From positions 1-64,000 of the forward strand of contig NZ_JACMYK010000009.1 of NCBI RefSeq assembly GCF_020889785.1: a stretch of 64,000 nt of DNA. Direction: 5' to 3'. A model generated the notes under the pieces. The model was not told the origin of the DNA. It saw only the letters and a list, made by a program, of their open reading frames with translations, and did not search any database. This document shows positions 1 through 9,243 of the stretch, piece after piece (positions within the stretch are counted from its first letter, which is position 1; each line of letters opens with the position of its first letter). Both the position numbers and the translations under genes were made by a program. This stretch comes from Bradyrhizobium acaciae (lineage in GTDB: Bacteria > Pseudomonadota > Alphaproteobacteria > Rhizobiales > Xanthobacteraceae).

Positions 1-30
1 CGTTAATGTTCTGCCCAACGCGGGCAGTTC

Positions 31-669
31 CTACTGAGCCGCTCGTTGGAAAGCCTGCGATGCCGGTTGTGCAAAAGCCAACGATCGGAGGGCCCATGAG
101 CACGCAGTCGTACTCAACGCTGACGGCCAAGTGGGCAGAAAAGAAGACTTTATGTCCACGCCTGCTGCACCGCCCTGTTGGCCGTCGCTGCCGTTGACGG
201 GCGGCAGCGGAGTCGCAAGGTCGCAGGTCTGATATTTATTGATGACGACCGCAGTGGCGCCTATTGCGTCCAGGAGGATATCATTCCAGGCGTCACTGAG
301 CGGATCCTTAACGGGGCTGCGGGTAACAATTTTGCGTTCATCCTGAAGGCCCGGCAGAATGAGTTTAGCGTTAGAGCCCTTGGGACTGGCGCAGTTGCCG
401 TTCATCGCGATTCCAAACAACGAGTTGGCGATCTGCCAGCGGAAGCCGATTTCGCGGCCGAGCGGACTTCCTGTTTCACCAGAACACGTGAGGGCAGGAG
501 GTGGCGCACGGAACACATCTCCGGCGTTGACGAATTCCCAGCATCGACAGCCATCGCCGCGATTGCGACCGACATCAGAACCGCTTCGCTCGCAGAGCCG
601 CGCGGCCAGACCGGCGACAGCTGCGACCAGCAAGACGATGGCTATCGTGCCCAGGAGCAGCCGTTTCAT
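31..669 (-). CDS. Hypothetical exported protein
   Basis: A 212-residue open frame begins with a classic N-terminal export or anchor segment: two basic residues after Met, then about 18 hydrophobic residues ending in an Ala-rich stretch near residue 24. A purine-rich GAGAAG stands just before the ATG. The rest is Cys-, Gly- and Pro-rich and shows no motif I recognise. The long frame on the opposite strand lacks such an N-terminus, so this strand is preferred. The C-terminal third is low in complexity and may be a read-through of a decayed gene. Function unknown; the coding status itself is only moderately supported. Confidence 0.35.
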   Translation of the reverse strand: MKRLLLGTIAIVLLVAAVAGLAARLCERSGSDVGRNRGDGCRCWEFVNAGDVFRAPPPALTCSGETGSPLGREIGFRWQIANSLFGIAMNGNCASPKGSNAKLILPGLQDERKIVTRSPVKDPLSDAWNDILLDAIGATAVVINKYQTCDLATPLPPVNGSDGQQGGAAGVDIKSSFLPTWPSALSTTACSWALRSLAFAQPASQAFQRAAQ

Positions 670-1200
670 TCTTCTCGACCTAATCCGAGGTCAATGTTCT
701 AGAGAGGTTCACAGACGCGGATGCATGCCATGTGGCTGTCTTCTTGATCAATTGATAAGGTTGGTAGGTGACTGGAAATAATGTGTCCGCCTCTGCGAAT
801 GAATGGCTCGTCTTCTTATGTGCGGACTCATATGAGTTCGTCGCGGCAAGCCGTGTTGCCATCGTCGATAGGCCTGGCAGGCGTCGGATACAGTGACGGG
901 TTTTCGCGTAGCTGACATGTCGGACGAAATCGGCTCGGGTCGTCGCCAAGTATTTTGGCGATGCCAGCACGAGCCGTGAGCCTGTCAGGAACCAGTTATC
1001 GGCAACGCCCGCCAGAGCGGGTGCCTAGTGCAGGCCGCAAGGGCTCACAGTAACGGCTTTCCCATCCGTTTGAGGCGTACCCACGGGACAGTGATTGTTG
1101 TTTTTATTGGAGCTCAATTGATTGAGTGCGGCTCTTTTAAAGGCCGACATTGCAGTTCAGCCGGCTTGACGCGTCATGGGTTGCGAGGTGATCCACTAGT
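670..1200. other. Non-coding or decayed stretch
   Basis: No frame here has a credible start, ribosome binding site and protein-like composition. A 96-residue minus-strand frame at 680-970 has no recognisable domain and no good start. Nothing further can be supported. Confidence 0.4.
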
Positions 1201-1476
1201 CTAGTTCCGAGCGTCACTGCGAAGCTGCCGATAACCGTCATCTGCTATCCACTTTGCCCGAGCGAGATGGCTGTCAAAAGCGCGACGCGCCCGATGCCAG
1301 TCGTGAGCAGGATCAACGTGAAGAACAACGCGCGCGACCTCGCGCCAGTCTGCACCCTCAGCTTCAGCGTCAAGCAGCCGCCAGTATGTAGCCAAGTGTT
1401 CCTCGTCATAGACGGTCAGGCTCGCACCCGATGGTGCAATGTCATCGACGGTCAAATCGAGCAGTGGTTCCTGCAC
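1201..1476 (-). CDS. Single-domain DUF2285 protein
   Basis: The protein matches the compact DUF2285 fold in order: a TVYDEEHLATYWRLLDAEAE helix, the GADWREVARVVL segment, and the RARRAFDSHLARAKW helix close to the C-terminus. I place the start at the GTG at 1476, which has GGAG eight bases upstream and gives 91 residues; the frame stays open to 1608, but that extension has no family resemblance. DUF2285 domains are known from regulators of symbiosis-ICE excision and transfer in Mesorhizobium (the frameshift-made activator FseA and the small antiactivator QseM). A single-domain protein of this size is more like the latter. Its exact role here is inference. The neighbouring ParB fragment also suggests an old mobile element. 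Confidence 0.75.
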   Translation of the reverse strand: MQEPLLDLTVDDIAPSGASLTVYDEEHLATYWRLLDAEAEGADWREVARVVLHVDPAHDWHRARRAFDSHLARAKWIADDGYRQLRSDARN

Positions 1477-1594
1477 TGAAAGGTCTCCGGGCAGCTTTAG
1501 AGGCAACGAAGGGGATCGTCGCGAGTTTGGTGCGCAGTCGCGGTATCCTCCGATTGTGGAATAGTTTTGGTGATGTCTGAGGCACATCAGGTGA

Positions 1595-2263
1595 TGCGAT
1601 TTACGCAACGATCATAGCGATGAAATCAAGCATATCGCCGCGAACTCACAAGAGTACTCGCCTTCCGTATCCTCAAAAGCTGCGCGCACAGCAAGTCTGG
1701 CTGAGGGTTCCGGTACGGCGAGAAGACATACCCACGACGCCAAATATTTCAGCTATGAGTTAGGCAACGGAAGCGTTGGGCTTCTAAGAACAGAAGCCGG
1801 ATTTCGCATGAATGAGGTATTCGAAGGCGAAAGGTTGCGGGAACTGTTTCCTGGGCGAACTGAAATCACATCCACCACAGCTCTTCGGCTTAGTCATCCG
1901 CTTGTCGACAACGCGGGGGATATTCTGCTGGAATATCAACTTCGGCTCGATGGCGAGCGACCATTGATCAATTCCACTCCGGTCAGTCTGGAAGCGCAAT
2001 CCCGCCTCGCGGCGATGGGTTTTGTTGAGGTGGATGAAGCCAACATGGTGCTTGATCCTGCCCATCGTCCCGATAAGTGGACTAGGAATGCTGACGGTAA
2101 ATGGCAGCGTGCAAATAAACCTGAACTGTACCTTTCTAAAGCACGGGACACCAAGGATGGCGATGACGAGAGTGTTGCAAGTATCTCGACCGAGACGTGC
2201 GACGATGACGTCGAAGTGGATGAACTCACTCGCGCGCTCGACAGAATCCTTGCCCAACAATAA
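1595..2263 (+). pseudogene. 5'-truncated NopP-like type III effector
   Basis: The frame is open from 1595 (just after an in-frame TGA at 1592-1594) to the stop at 2263. The first ATG is not until 1808, yet the sequence upstream of that ATG is clearly protein-like, including a block reading HTHDAKYFSYELGNGSVGLL (around 1727-1786). The coding sequence therefore continues 5' of any usable start, and the gene has lost its N-terminus. The remaining part (blocks such as FPGRTEITST, HPLVDNAGDILL, MGFVEVDEANMVLDP) resembles, from memory, the C-terminal half of NopP-family effectors secreted by rhizobial type III systems. The C-terminus is strongly acidic. No tts box is visible. The family call is moderate; truncation is well supported. 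Initiation at 1808 giving a 151-residue product remains possible. Confidence 0.45.
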
Positions 2264-2375
2264 CAGTTCGCCAGATGTTCCGGCAGCAACCATTCTGCCT
2301 TTCTAGGTGGCATGTCATAGACCCGTGCCTGAGGGTCTTCTTGCGATCTTTGAGGAAAGAAAGCCGGCCAAGCCT

Positions 2376-2618
2376 ATGGGCGCGGCCGTTAATGTCCTCA
2401 CGCGCAGGCCCAACTGGCGATCGGACGGTTCCTATGAACTGCTCAACGGCGCGGTCTGACGGCACTGGAGCTTCCGCAACGGCAGTCCGCCCGCAGTCGC
2501 CATCGGCGCCGGATCCTCGCGAGGGACGCGTGTTGATTGGGCAGGCCGCCTCGTGTTCTATTCACGCGACGCATCGCGCCAAACCTTTCGCGCGGAGGCT
2601 GACGCGATGATGAAGTAA
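2376..2618 (+). pseudogene. Small unknown gene with in-frame stop
   Basis: Starting at ATG 2376 the frame reads a protein-like Trp/Arg/Gly-rich sequence (RRPNWRSDGSYELLNGAV), is broken by TGA at 2457-2459, and continues in the same frame (RHWSFRNG, then GTRVDWAGRLVFYSRD) to a TAA at 2616-2618. The composition on both sides of the stop is consistent, suggesting one short gene inactivated by a nonsense mutation. I do not recognise the family. Confidence 0.3.
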
Positions 2619-2651
2619 AGCGTGCGTTCGTCAAGCTGGCAGCGAAGTGGG

Positions 2652-2894
2652 TCAGTCTTTGCGCTTGGCTCGGAGCAACACCGCCTGCTTGCGCCCTTCA
2701 CCGATGTTTACGGGATAACAGCCGGTCGGTTTGCTCCCGTCGATCTCCGGCCCCACCACAAGGTTCTGCAGCAGGCCGTGGGCGGCGATGCTGGCCGCGA
2801 GCGCCTCAATATCGGCCTCGGTGTGCGGCATCTTCCGCACGTTCTTCGGCGATTTCTTGAGCTTATTGAGCAGGCACCAACAATTCAGCGCCAA
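2652..2894 (-). pseudogene. ParB/RepB-like N-terminal fragment
   Basis: The segment NVRKMPHTEADIEALAASI followed by AAHGLLQNLVV and an IGEGRK box is typical of the N-terminal ParB/Srx (CTPase) domain found on rhizobial plasmids and integrative elements. The frame stops after about 80 residues, right where this family continues with the rest of the nuclease-like fold and the DNA-binding helix-turn-helix, so only a remnant is present. The GERR-type box that binds CTP phosphates has become GEGRK. It lies near the DUF2285 gene, consistent with a degraded integrative element. Confidence 0.6.
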
Positions 2895-2959
2895 TCTTCG
2901 GCATATCGAAGCGGGAGCGCGCTCGACGTTGGTGAGTAGCCGGGGCGGAGCAAAGGCGA

Positions 2960-3137
2960 CTCAATGAAAAACGAGATTGGAGCCTCTAACAAGATCAGAT
3001 CCGCGGCGTTGACCATGTCCCAGCATCGATGCGCTGAGCCGCCGCCGGCAGTTGATGCCGACGTAGAAGCCGGTCCAATCAAGGAACGGAACGAAAACCA
3101 CGCCGATGGCGGTAACGAAGCGCTTTTCATCATGTGA
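2960..3137 (-). pseudogene. Outer-membrane beta-barrel fragment
   Basis: Reading the minus strand, a frame gives VPFLDWTGFYVGIN, the hallmark N-terminal strand of Omp25/Omp31-like porins of alphaproteobacteria. A one-base shift then gives AGGGS and further sequence in the neighbouring frame. No signal peptide or remaining barrel is present. It is a short frameshifted remnant, recognised only by this motif. Confidence 0.4.
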
Positions 3138-3583
3138 GGGCTGGCGGCGAGGGTTCGCGTCCGCAGTCGATAGTTACCTAGCGACAACATCGATATTGAC
3201 GCGGCTGTGGACAGGCCTGAGTGCAGGGATCGGGACCTGACCATGTCGGAAAATCGCCAAAGCTAACACAAAAACACAGCGAACCCCCGACCTATCGGCT
3301 GGCACGAAGAATGCAGGTTCTTGGGCGTGCCTGGAGGACCTCCCTCTCTCAGGCATGGCTACCATCGCAAGTTGAGGCCGTGGCTGGCCACTGAGGTTAG
3401 CGGCGCGTGACATGAGCAAAGGACGGCGTCTGCTCTGCCGATACCGACGGGCGCGTCGTCACGTCGCCGCTAACTTTCAGTGCTGAGGACAGCGTAGTCG
3501 CGGTCCCCTTAGGATCGAGCCCGCCAGAGAGAACAGGTAGATCCGGGCCGACCAGAAGCGGCGAAGCCGAGGGATCCTTTAAC
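3138..3583. other. No gene recognised
   Basis: Short overlapping frames on both strands but none with a start context or a domain. It separates the decayed left end from the intact catabolic region. Confidence 0.4.
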
Positions 3584-4381
3584 TCAAGTATCCTCAAGCG
3601 TTTCATCGTCGCTGTCGGTTTGAAGAATGGTTTGCGATAGGAGCACGGCCGCTCTTTGGAGTGGGGGAATGAACCGGTCAAGCTCGGCGAAGCTGACTCG
3701 CGCCGCGGGCACCGAGACGCCAAGACAGGCTATCAGCTCCCGGTCCGGAGAAACGATAGGGACCGCACAGCCGACCACGCCTTTCACGTATTCCTCATTG
3801 GTCTTGGCCCATCCATGATGGCGCGTCTCCTCGAGAATCTTCAGAAGCGTCTCGCAATCCACGATGGTGTTATCAGTGTACTGGGTCAGAGCGAGTGAGC
3901 GACATAACTTTTCGCGCGGCCTCTTGGGCAGTCGGCTCATGTAGATCTTTCCCGTCGAGGTGCAGTGAAGTGGAGCCGCCTCGCCGGGATTGAATTGAAG
4001 CCCCTGTGGTTGGGACACGCGTACGCTGTCAACGTAAGTGACGAGATTGTCGCGCACGACGCCGATCTCGCACTGTTCGCCGATCTCGCCAGCAACCGCG
4101 CGCAGCACCGCATGGCGCCGCGCCGTACGAAAAGCCGCGCCGATGACTCTGGCGGACAGCATCACCAACTGATTGCCTACCACGTATCGCTTCGATCCAA
4201 GCGCTTTCTGAAGAAGGCCGCGTTCTTCCAGATTTCCGACAAGTCGATGCGCCGTCGGAACGGGTAACGAAAGGGCGCTCGCGATCTCAACGACCGAGAC
4301 GGCTTTTGTCTGGTGAGCGACATGGCCAACTATCGCGAATGCTCGGTCGAGGGGCCCGGCAGTCTTTTTTTGGTCGGCCAT
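3584..4381 (-). CDS. IclR-family transcriptional regulator
   Basis: The 265-residue protein has the full IclR layout: an N-terminal winged helix-turn-helix (residues about 10-70, with a VVEIASALSLPVPTAHRLV recognition region) and a C-terminal effector-binding domain (about 85-255, including CTSTGKIYMS and a GVVGCAVPIV segment). It is transcribed away from the class V aminotransferase, with about 200 bp between the two starts. IclR proteins usually control the adjacent divergent catabolic operon, so this one probably senses a substrate or intermediate of the transporter/aminotransferase operon. The ligand cannot be read from the sequence. Length is normal and the gene appears intact. Confidence 0.9.
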   Translation of the reverse strand: MADQKKTAGPLDRAFAIVGHVAHQTKAVSVVEIASALSLPVPTAHRLVGNLEERGLLQKALGSKRYVVGNQLVMLSARVIGAAFRTARRHAVLRAVAGEIGEQCEIGVVRDNLVTYVDSVRVSQPQGLQFNPGEAAPLHCTSTGKIYMSRLPKRPREKLCRSLALTQYTDNTIVDCETLLKILEETRHHGWAKTNEEYVKGVVGCAVPIVSPDRELIACLGVSVPAARVSFAELDRFIPPLQRAAVLLSQTILQTDSDDETLEDT

Positions 4382-4586
4382 CGTAATCTCCCTAATCGAA
4401 GAAAATTATCATTTTTCGGAACTATTGCTACTGAAATATGAAAAACGACCTGGATCAGGCTCCGGCTTGCTCATATCATTGGCGCCGTCGGTCGTTGATC
4501 GGTTTTTGTGCGCTGCACAGGCTCGGTATGGCGATCAAGCCAGCAAATTTGGCAATACGGGCGAAGCGTTTTGAAGGGGAGTGGGA

Positions 4587-5747
4587 ATGTCTGGCCACTA
4601 CGACGTGGAAGCTGTGCGCAAGGAGTTCCCTGCAGCCGAAAGGATGGTCTACCTGGACTCCGGTTTTCAGGCGCCGCTCGCGCGTCCCGTAATGGCCGCC
4701 ATCGAAACCTTTCTTCGTGAAGGCTTGGAGAGCGCCGGGCCGAAAGGCGTGTGGCTCGACCGGGTTGAGCAAACGCGTGCCAAAGTAGCCCGTTTCCTTG
4801 GGGTGTCGGCCGACGAAATTGCCTTCACCAAGAACACATCGGAAAGCATGAACATCGCGGCGAACGCGTTGCCTCTGCGAGCCGGCGATAGCGTTTTGAT
4901 GATCCATGGCGATCATCCAAACAACACCTATGCTTTCCTCAATTTGAAGAAGAAGGGGGTCCGGATCGACTTCCTTCCCATGACGAATGTCGTAAACGCC
5001 GAGGCTTTTCTTCCCTACATCGACGATACGACCCGCGCGATTTCGCTGTCGCACGTGACCTTCCACGCAGGACATCGCTTCGATATCGAGAGTATCGGCG
5101 CTCTTTGCGCGGATAAGAAGCTCTACTTCGTTGTCGACGTCATGCAGGCAATCGGGGTCGTTCCGATCGATGTGAAGGCCATCCAGGCAACCTTCGTGGG
5201 CTGTGGAAGTCACAAGGGATTGCTCGTCCCTCAAGGTCTCGGATTGCTCTATTGGGACCAAACTCTGAAGGAGCTGGAGCCCGCCTATCTCGCCGCTGCC
5301 AGTTTGGCGGAAATTCCTGACGACCTTATCGCTCGTCCCGATCGTTTGGCGTCGTCTCCCACCGCGCGACGCTTCGAGTTAGGCAACTTCAACCTTCCTG
5401 CAATTCATGCGCTCGGAGCCTCACTCGACATGATCGAGCAGATCGGGGTGAAGAACATTCAGAATCATTGCTTCGATTTAGGTGATCATTTGCTCGCCCA
5501 GCTGGACGATCTCGGCGTCAATCTCATCGGTCCGCGTGAGCGGCAACATCGATCGCCTCACATCTACGTCATCGGTCTTCCTGCGACAGAATGGCTCAGC
5601 TACTTCGAAGAGAATGGCGTGCGTGTTTCCCCAGAGCGTGACGGCATCCGTATATCGTTCGGCATGTTCAACACGATCGACGATGTGGATCGCTTAGTGC
5701 ATCTTATCCGCGGACGGCTGTCTAAAAAGTCATTCAAGGCCGCGTAG
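4587..5747 (+). CDS. Class V aminotransferase (cysteine-desulfurase fold)
   Basis: The 386-residue PLP enzyme contains the class V signatures: the FTKNTSESMN loop, the VDVMQAIG aspartate that contacts the pyridine nitrogen (about residue 184), and the CGSHKGLL motif with the Schiff-base lysine (about residue 210). The C-terminus has the VRVSPERDGIRISFGMFN substrate-side segment. I choose ATG 4587, six bases beyond GTG 4581, because the AAGGGGAG ribosome site is correctly spaced for it. The family includes cysteine desulfurases, kynureninase-like and isopenicillin-epimerase-like enzymes. No desulfurase-type catalytic Cys loop is evident, so an amino-acid lyase, epimerase or transaminase role is likelier. 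It heads the operon divergent from the IclR gene. Confidence 0.85.
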   Translation: MSGHYDVEAVRKEFPAAERMVYLDSGFQAPLARPVMAAIETFLREGLESAGPKGVWLDRVEQTRAKVARFLGVSADEIAFTKNTSESMNIAANALPLRAGDSVLMIHGDHPNNTYAFLNLKKKGVRIDFLPMTNVVNAEAFLPYIDDTTRAISLSHVTFHAGHRFDIESIGALCADKKLYFVVDVMQAIGVVPIDVKAIQATFVGCGSHKGLLVPQGLGLLYWDQTLKELEPAYLAAASLAEIPDDLIARPDRLASSPTARRFELGNFNLPAIHALGASLDMIEQIGVKNIQNHCFDLGDHLLAQLDDLGVNLIGPRERQHRSPHIYVIGLPATEWLSYFEENGVRVSPERDGIRISFGMFNTIDDVDRLVHLIRGRLSKKSFKAA

Positions 5748-5957
5748 GTTTAGGCATGGGAGCAGTTCGAGAAAAAGCGCTCGAGGCGGACAGCCTGATC
5801 GAGCCAAAGCGAAGATCATGGCTTTGCGCTTGCCGATACGCTGAAGGAGAAGATCGTGCATTCAGCTGACGCGGTCGATTAGTACCGGCACAACGTGCAC
5901 GATGAGCGACCATGCCGAGCGTGGTCGCCGTGCGCACCCGCAATCGTGAGGTTTGCG

Positions 5958-6749
5958 ATGTTCACAGTTCTTCTTGAAAAGACCGTGGATGGCCAGCGTT
6001 ACATCGACTGGCTTGTTTCGGGTCTCGGTTGGACGTTGGCGCTTGCCTTCTTCGGCTGGTGGATTGCATTCGCAATTGGAGTCGTCGTCGGCATAGGTCG
6101 AACTGTGCAGAATCCCTTCCTCCGGGCCCTAGCTCGATTGTACGTTGAGATCTTCCGAAACATCCCCGTTCTCGTGCAGATGTTTCTCTGGTACTTCGTC
6201 CTGCCCGAGCTTCTTCCAACGACCATGGGCGACTGGATAAAGCAAATACCTCCGCCTTGGGGAACTTTCCTTCCGGCCCTGTGGTGCCTGGGCCTTTACA
6301 CCGCCGCGCGCATCGCAGAACAGGTTCGCGCAGGCATCGAAGCCTTGCCCAGGGGACAGGACGAAGCCGCTGCCGCACTCGGCCTGAGCGGTTATCTGGC
6401 GTATCGGCATATCATCTTGCCGCAGGCACTTCGCCTGATCGTGCCAAGCCTGACAAGCGAGGTGATGGGCATCTACAAGAATACATCCGTCGCTCTAACC
6501 ATCGGTGTGATGGAGCTGACCGCGCAGGCGCGCCAAATCAGCGATGCGACGTTCCAAACCTTCGCGGCATTCGGTGCAGCCACGCTCATCTATCTCGCTT
6601 TGGCTTTGATCGCCTACCAGACGATGATGCTTATCGACAAAGCCGTGCGCATACCCGGTACCGCACCCGGTAGGGAGGCCGGCGGGTCAGATTTCGACGC
6701 TGTGAAGCTGGAAAGCCCCGTCCCTAACGGTATGGAGGTCGTGAAATGA
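5958..6749 (+). CDS. Polar amino-acid ABC transporter permease (GltJ/HisMQ type)
   Basis: This is an inner-membrane permease of the HisMQ family, with several membrane spans beginning in the WTLALAFFGWWIAFAIGVVV segment and the cytoplasmic EAA loop (GQDEAAAALGLS) that docks on the ATPase. The open frame extends upstream to 5895, but that part is hydrophilic and unlike the family, so I start at ATG 5958 (MFTVLLEK), giving 263 residues. Its stop overlaps the next permease start (ATGA), implying translational coupling. Together with the downstream permease, ATPase and the solute-binding protein at 9244 it makes one complete importer, most similar in type to glutamate/aspartate systems. Confidence 0.88.
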   Translation: MFTVLLEKTVDGQRYIDWLVSGLGWTLALAFFGWWIAFAIGVVVGIGRTVQNPFLRALARLYVEIFRNIPVLVQMFLWYFVLPELLPTTMGDWIKQIPPPWGTFLPALWCLGLYTAARIAEQVRAGIEALPRGQDEAAAALGLSGYLAYRHIILPQALRLIVPSLTSEVMGIYKNTSVALTIGVMELTAQARQISDATFQTFAAFGAATLIYLALALIAYQTMMLIDKAVRIPGTAPGREAGGSDFDAVKLESPVPNGMEVVK

Positions 6750-7441
6750 ACAGTCTCGATTTCTCGATTGTCGTACAGGCATGGCCCTATCTGTGGTCAG
6801 GATTGCTGTTCTCGCTTTCCTTGACGGCAGCCGCCTTCTTGGTTGGAATGTTTCTTGGAACGCTCTTCGCCCTCGTGCAGCACTTTGAGCTCCGCATTCT
6901 GAGCCAGCTCGTCCGTAGCTATGTCGCCCTGATGCGATCGATTCCGCTCATTCTGGTCCTGTTTTGGTTCTTCTTCTTGGTGCCCATCGTTCTGGGGCAC
7001 CTGTCAGGCAACGGTCGCCCGGTTCCAGTCGGTGCCACCTACACAGCGTTCATCACCTTCGGCCTGTTTGAAGCCGCCTACTATTCGGAAATCATCCGTG
7101 TCGGATTGCGCGCCGTGAACAAAGGACAATTCGAGGCGTGCCAGGCTCTCGCCCTGTCGACGTTCGATACGTATCGTCATGTCGTCCTTCCGCAGGTGTT
7201 TCGGGTCGCAAGCCCCATCATACTGAGCCAGACCATTATCCTGTTTCAGGATACGTCCCTTGTTTACGTTCTATCGCTCACTGATCTCCTTGGTGCGGCT
7301 TCCAAGCTTGCACAGCTCAATGGTCGTCTGGTCGAGATGTATCTCGCAGTGGCTGTTGTTTATCTCATGATAGGCTGCGCCGCGTCCCAATTCGTCGCCT
7401 CGCTCCGCAGGAAGTACGCGATCGCGGGCGCCCGCCGATAA
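6746..7441 (+). CDS. Polar amino-acid ABC transporter permease (GltK type)
   Basis: A 231-residue HisMQ-family permease with about five membrane spans (first LWSGLLFSLSLTAAAFLVGM) and the EAA loop GQFEACQALALS. The start codon overlaps the stop of the preceding permease. Heterodimers of two such permeases with one ATPase dimer are the rule for polar amino-acid importers. The C-terminus ends in a short basic tail. Intact, normal length. Confidence 0.9.
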   Translation: MNSLDFSIVVQAWPYLWSGLLFSLSLTAAAFLVGMFLGTLFALVQHFELRILSQLVRSYVALMRSIPLILVLFWFFFLVPIVLGHLSGNGRPVPVGATYTAFITFGLFEAAYYSEIIRVGLRAVNKGQFEACQALALSTFDTYRHVVLPQVFRVASPIILSQTIILFQDTSLVYVLSLTDLLGAASKLAQLNGRLVEMYLAVAVVYLMIGCAASQFVASLRRKYAIAGARR

Positions 7442-7495
7442 TCAGTCATAATCCGATGGCCCGTCATTCCCTGGGGCTACAACCTGGAGATCAGC

Positions 7496-8263
<768 letters not shown>

Positions 8264-8318
8264 GATCGCGGCCCACGCGGGTTTCCCTGAAATGCCATGA
8301 CAGACATGAGAGTTTGAT

Positions 8319-8700
8319 ATGACCAACGCATCGCCAACAGAGCGTATCGAAAGCGACTCGCTTGGCCCGGCGACGATCCCGCTGAAAGCCTACTATGGTC
8401 CGCAGACCGCGCGCGGGATCGCAAATTTCTCGATCTGAGGTATTCCGATTAGTCACTTTCCCAACTTCATATAGGCGCTGGCATTCGTAAAGATGGCCGC
8501 AGCCAGGGCAAATGCGCGCCTCGGGCGATATTGAGAAGGATAAGGCCGATGTAATCTGCGCGGCTTGCGGCGAAATTGCGCGAGGAGTGTTGCGGAGAGA
8601 ATTTCCGCTGGACGTCTTCCAGAGAGGGACGAGAACGTCGACCAACATGAACATGAACGAGGTGATTGCAAATCGCGCCGACTCGGACCGGTATCCCATT
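8319..8700 (+). pseudogene. Decayed aspartase/fumarase-family gene
   Basis: ATG 8319 starts an N-terminus typical of aspartate ammonia-lyase/class II fumarase (RIESDSLGPATIP, then YYGPQTARGIANFSI). The frame is cut by TGA at 8436-8438 where the family has Ser, continues in the same frame (GIPISHFPNFI), meets a second stop (TAG) and then needs a shift into another frame that reads EKDKADVICAACGEIARG, EFPLDVFQ and the family hallmark TSTNMNMNEVIANRA. After that similarity is lost. So two nonsense codons and a frameshift inactivated a gene of which only about the first 130 codons remain. Its position between the transporter ATPase and the solute-binding protein suggests the operon once coupled uptake to deamination of an aspartate-like substrate. 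Confidence 0.8.
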
Positions 8701-9243
8701 CGGCTCGGCCTCGACCGTCCCCTAGCCTTGGTCGGTGCCGCTTGCTCTAAAAAACCACAAGCTTTGTGCGGCGGAAAGACGCTCTGATGCCCGGCGATGG
8801 AGCAGATTGCGAACCATGAAAAACTTCGGGCAACCAAAATATAGAAAATGCGTATGCCCGGATTTCGTGTTTTCCGATTGAGCTTGATTGCCGATGGACG
8901 GGAGCGCCTCACACTAACGGGAAGGTGCCTCCCATCGGCTTCATGACATCACCTTCGACGAATTCTCACATTTCGAAATCCAAATAGTCGTAAACTGACA
9001 TTTTAGTGGTGCCAAATGGCTCGTGAGGCATATCATTTAGCCATGGCTGAACGCTGCCCGGCTCATGTGCGGTGCGGAATGAGCGGATCGTACGCTGCCC
9101 AGCTTCGGGAACTAGGCCTCTGCCGTGCGTTGGAAGCGGTCATCTTAGCGACGCCAGATCGCGCACGGATCGCCTGGGAGCGCACGCGCTGCCCAAGATC
9201 AAAAGCGCAAAAAACGCGCTTCATCTGAATCAGAGGAATTCCT
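8701..9243. other. Spacer before the solute-binding protein gene
   Basis: No coding region is supported on either strand. It probably holds the remains of the lyase gene's 3' part, no longer recognisable, and the promoter of the gene at 9244. I searched it for a -24/-12 element and found none. Confidence 0.4.
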
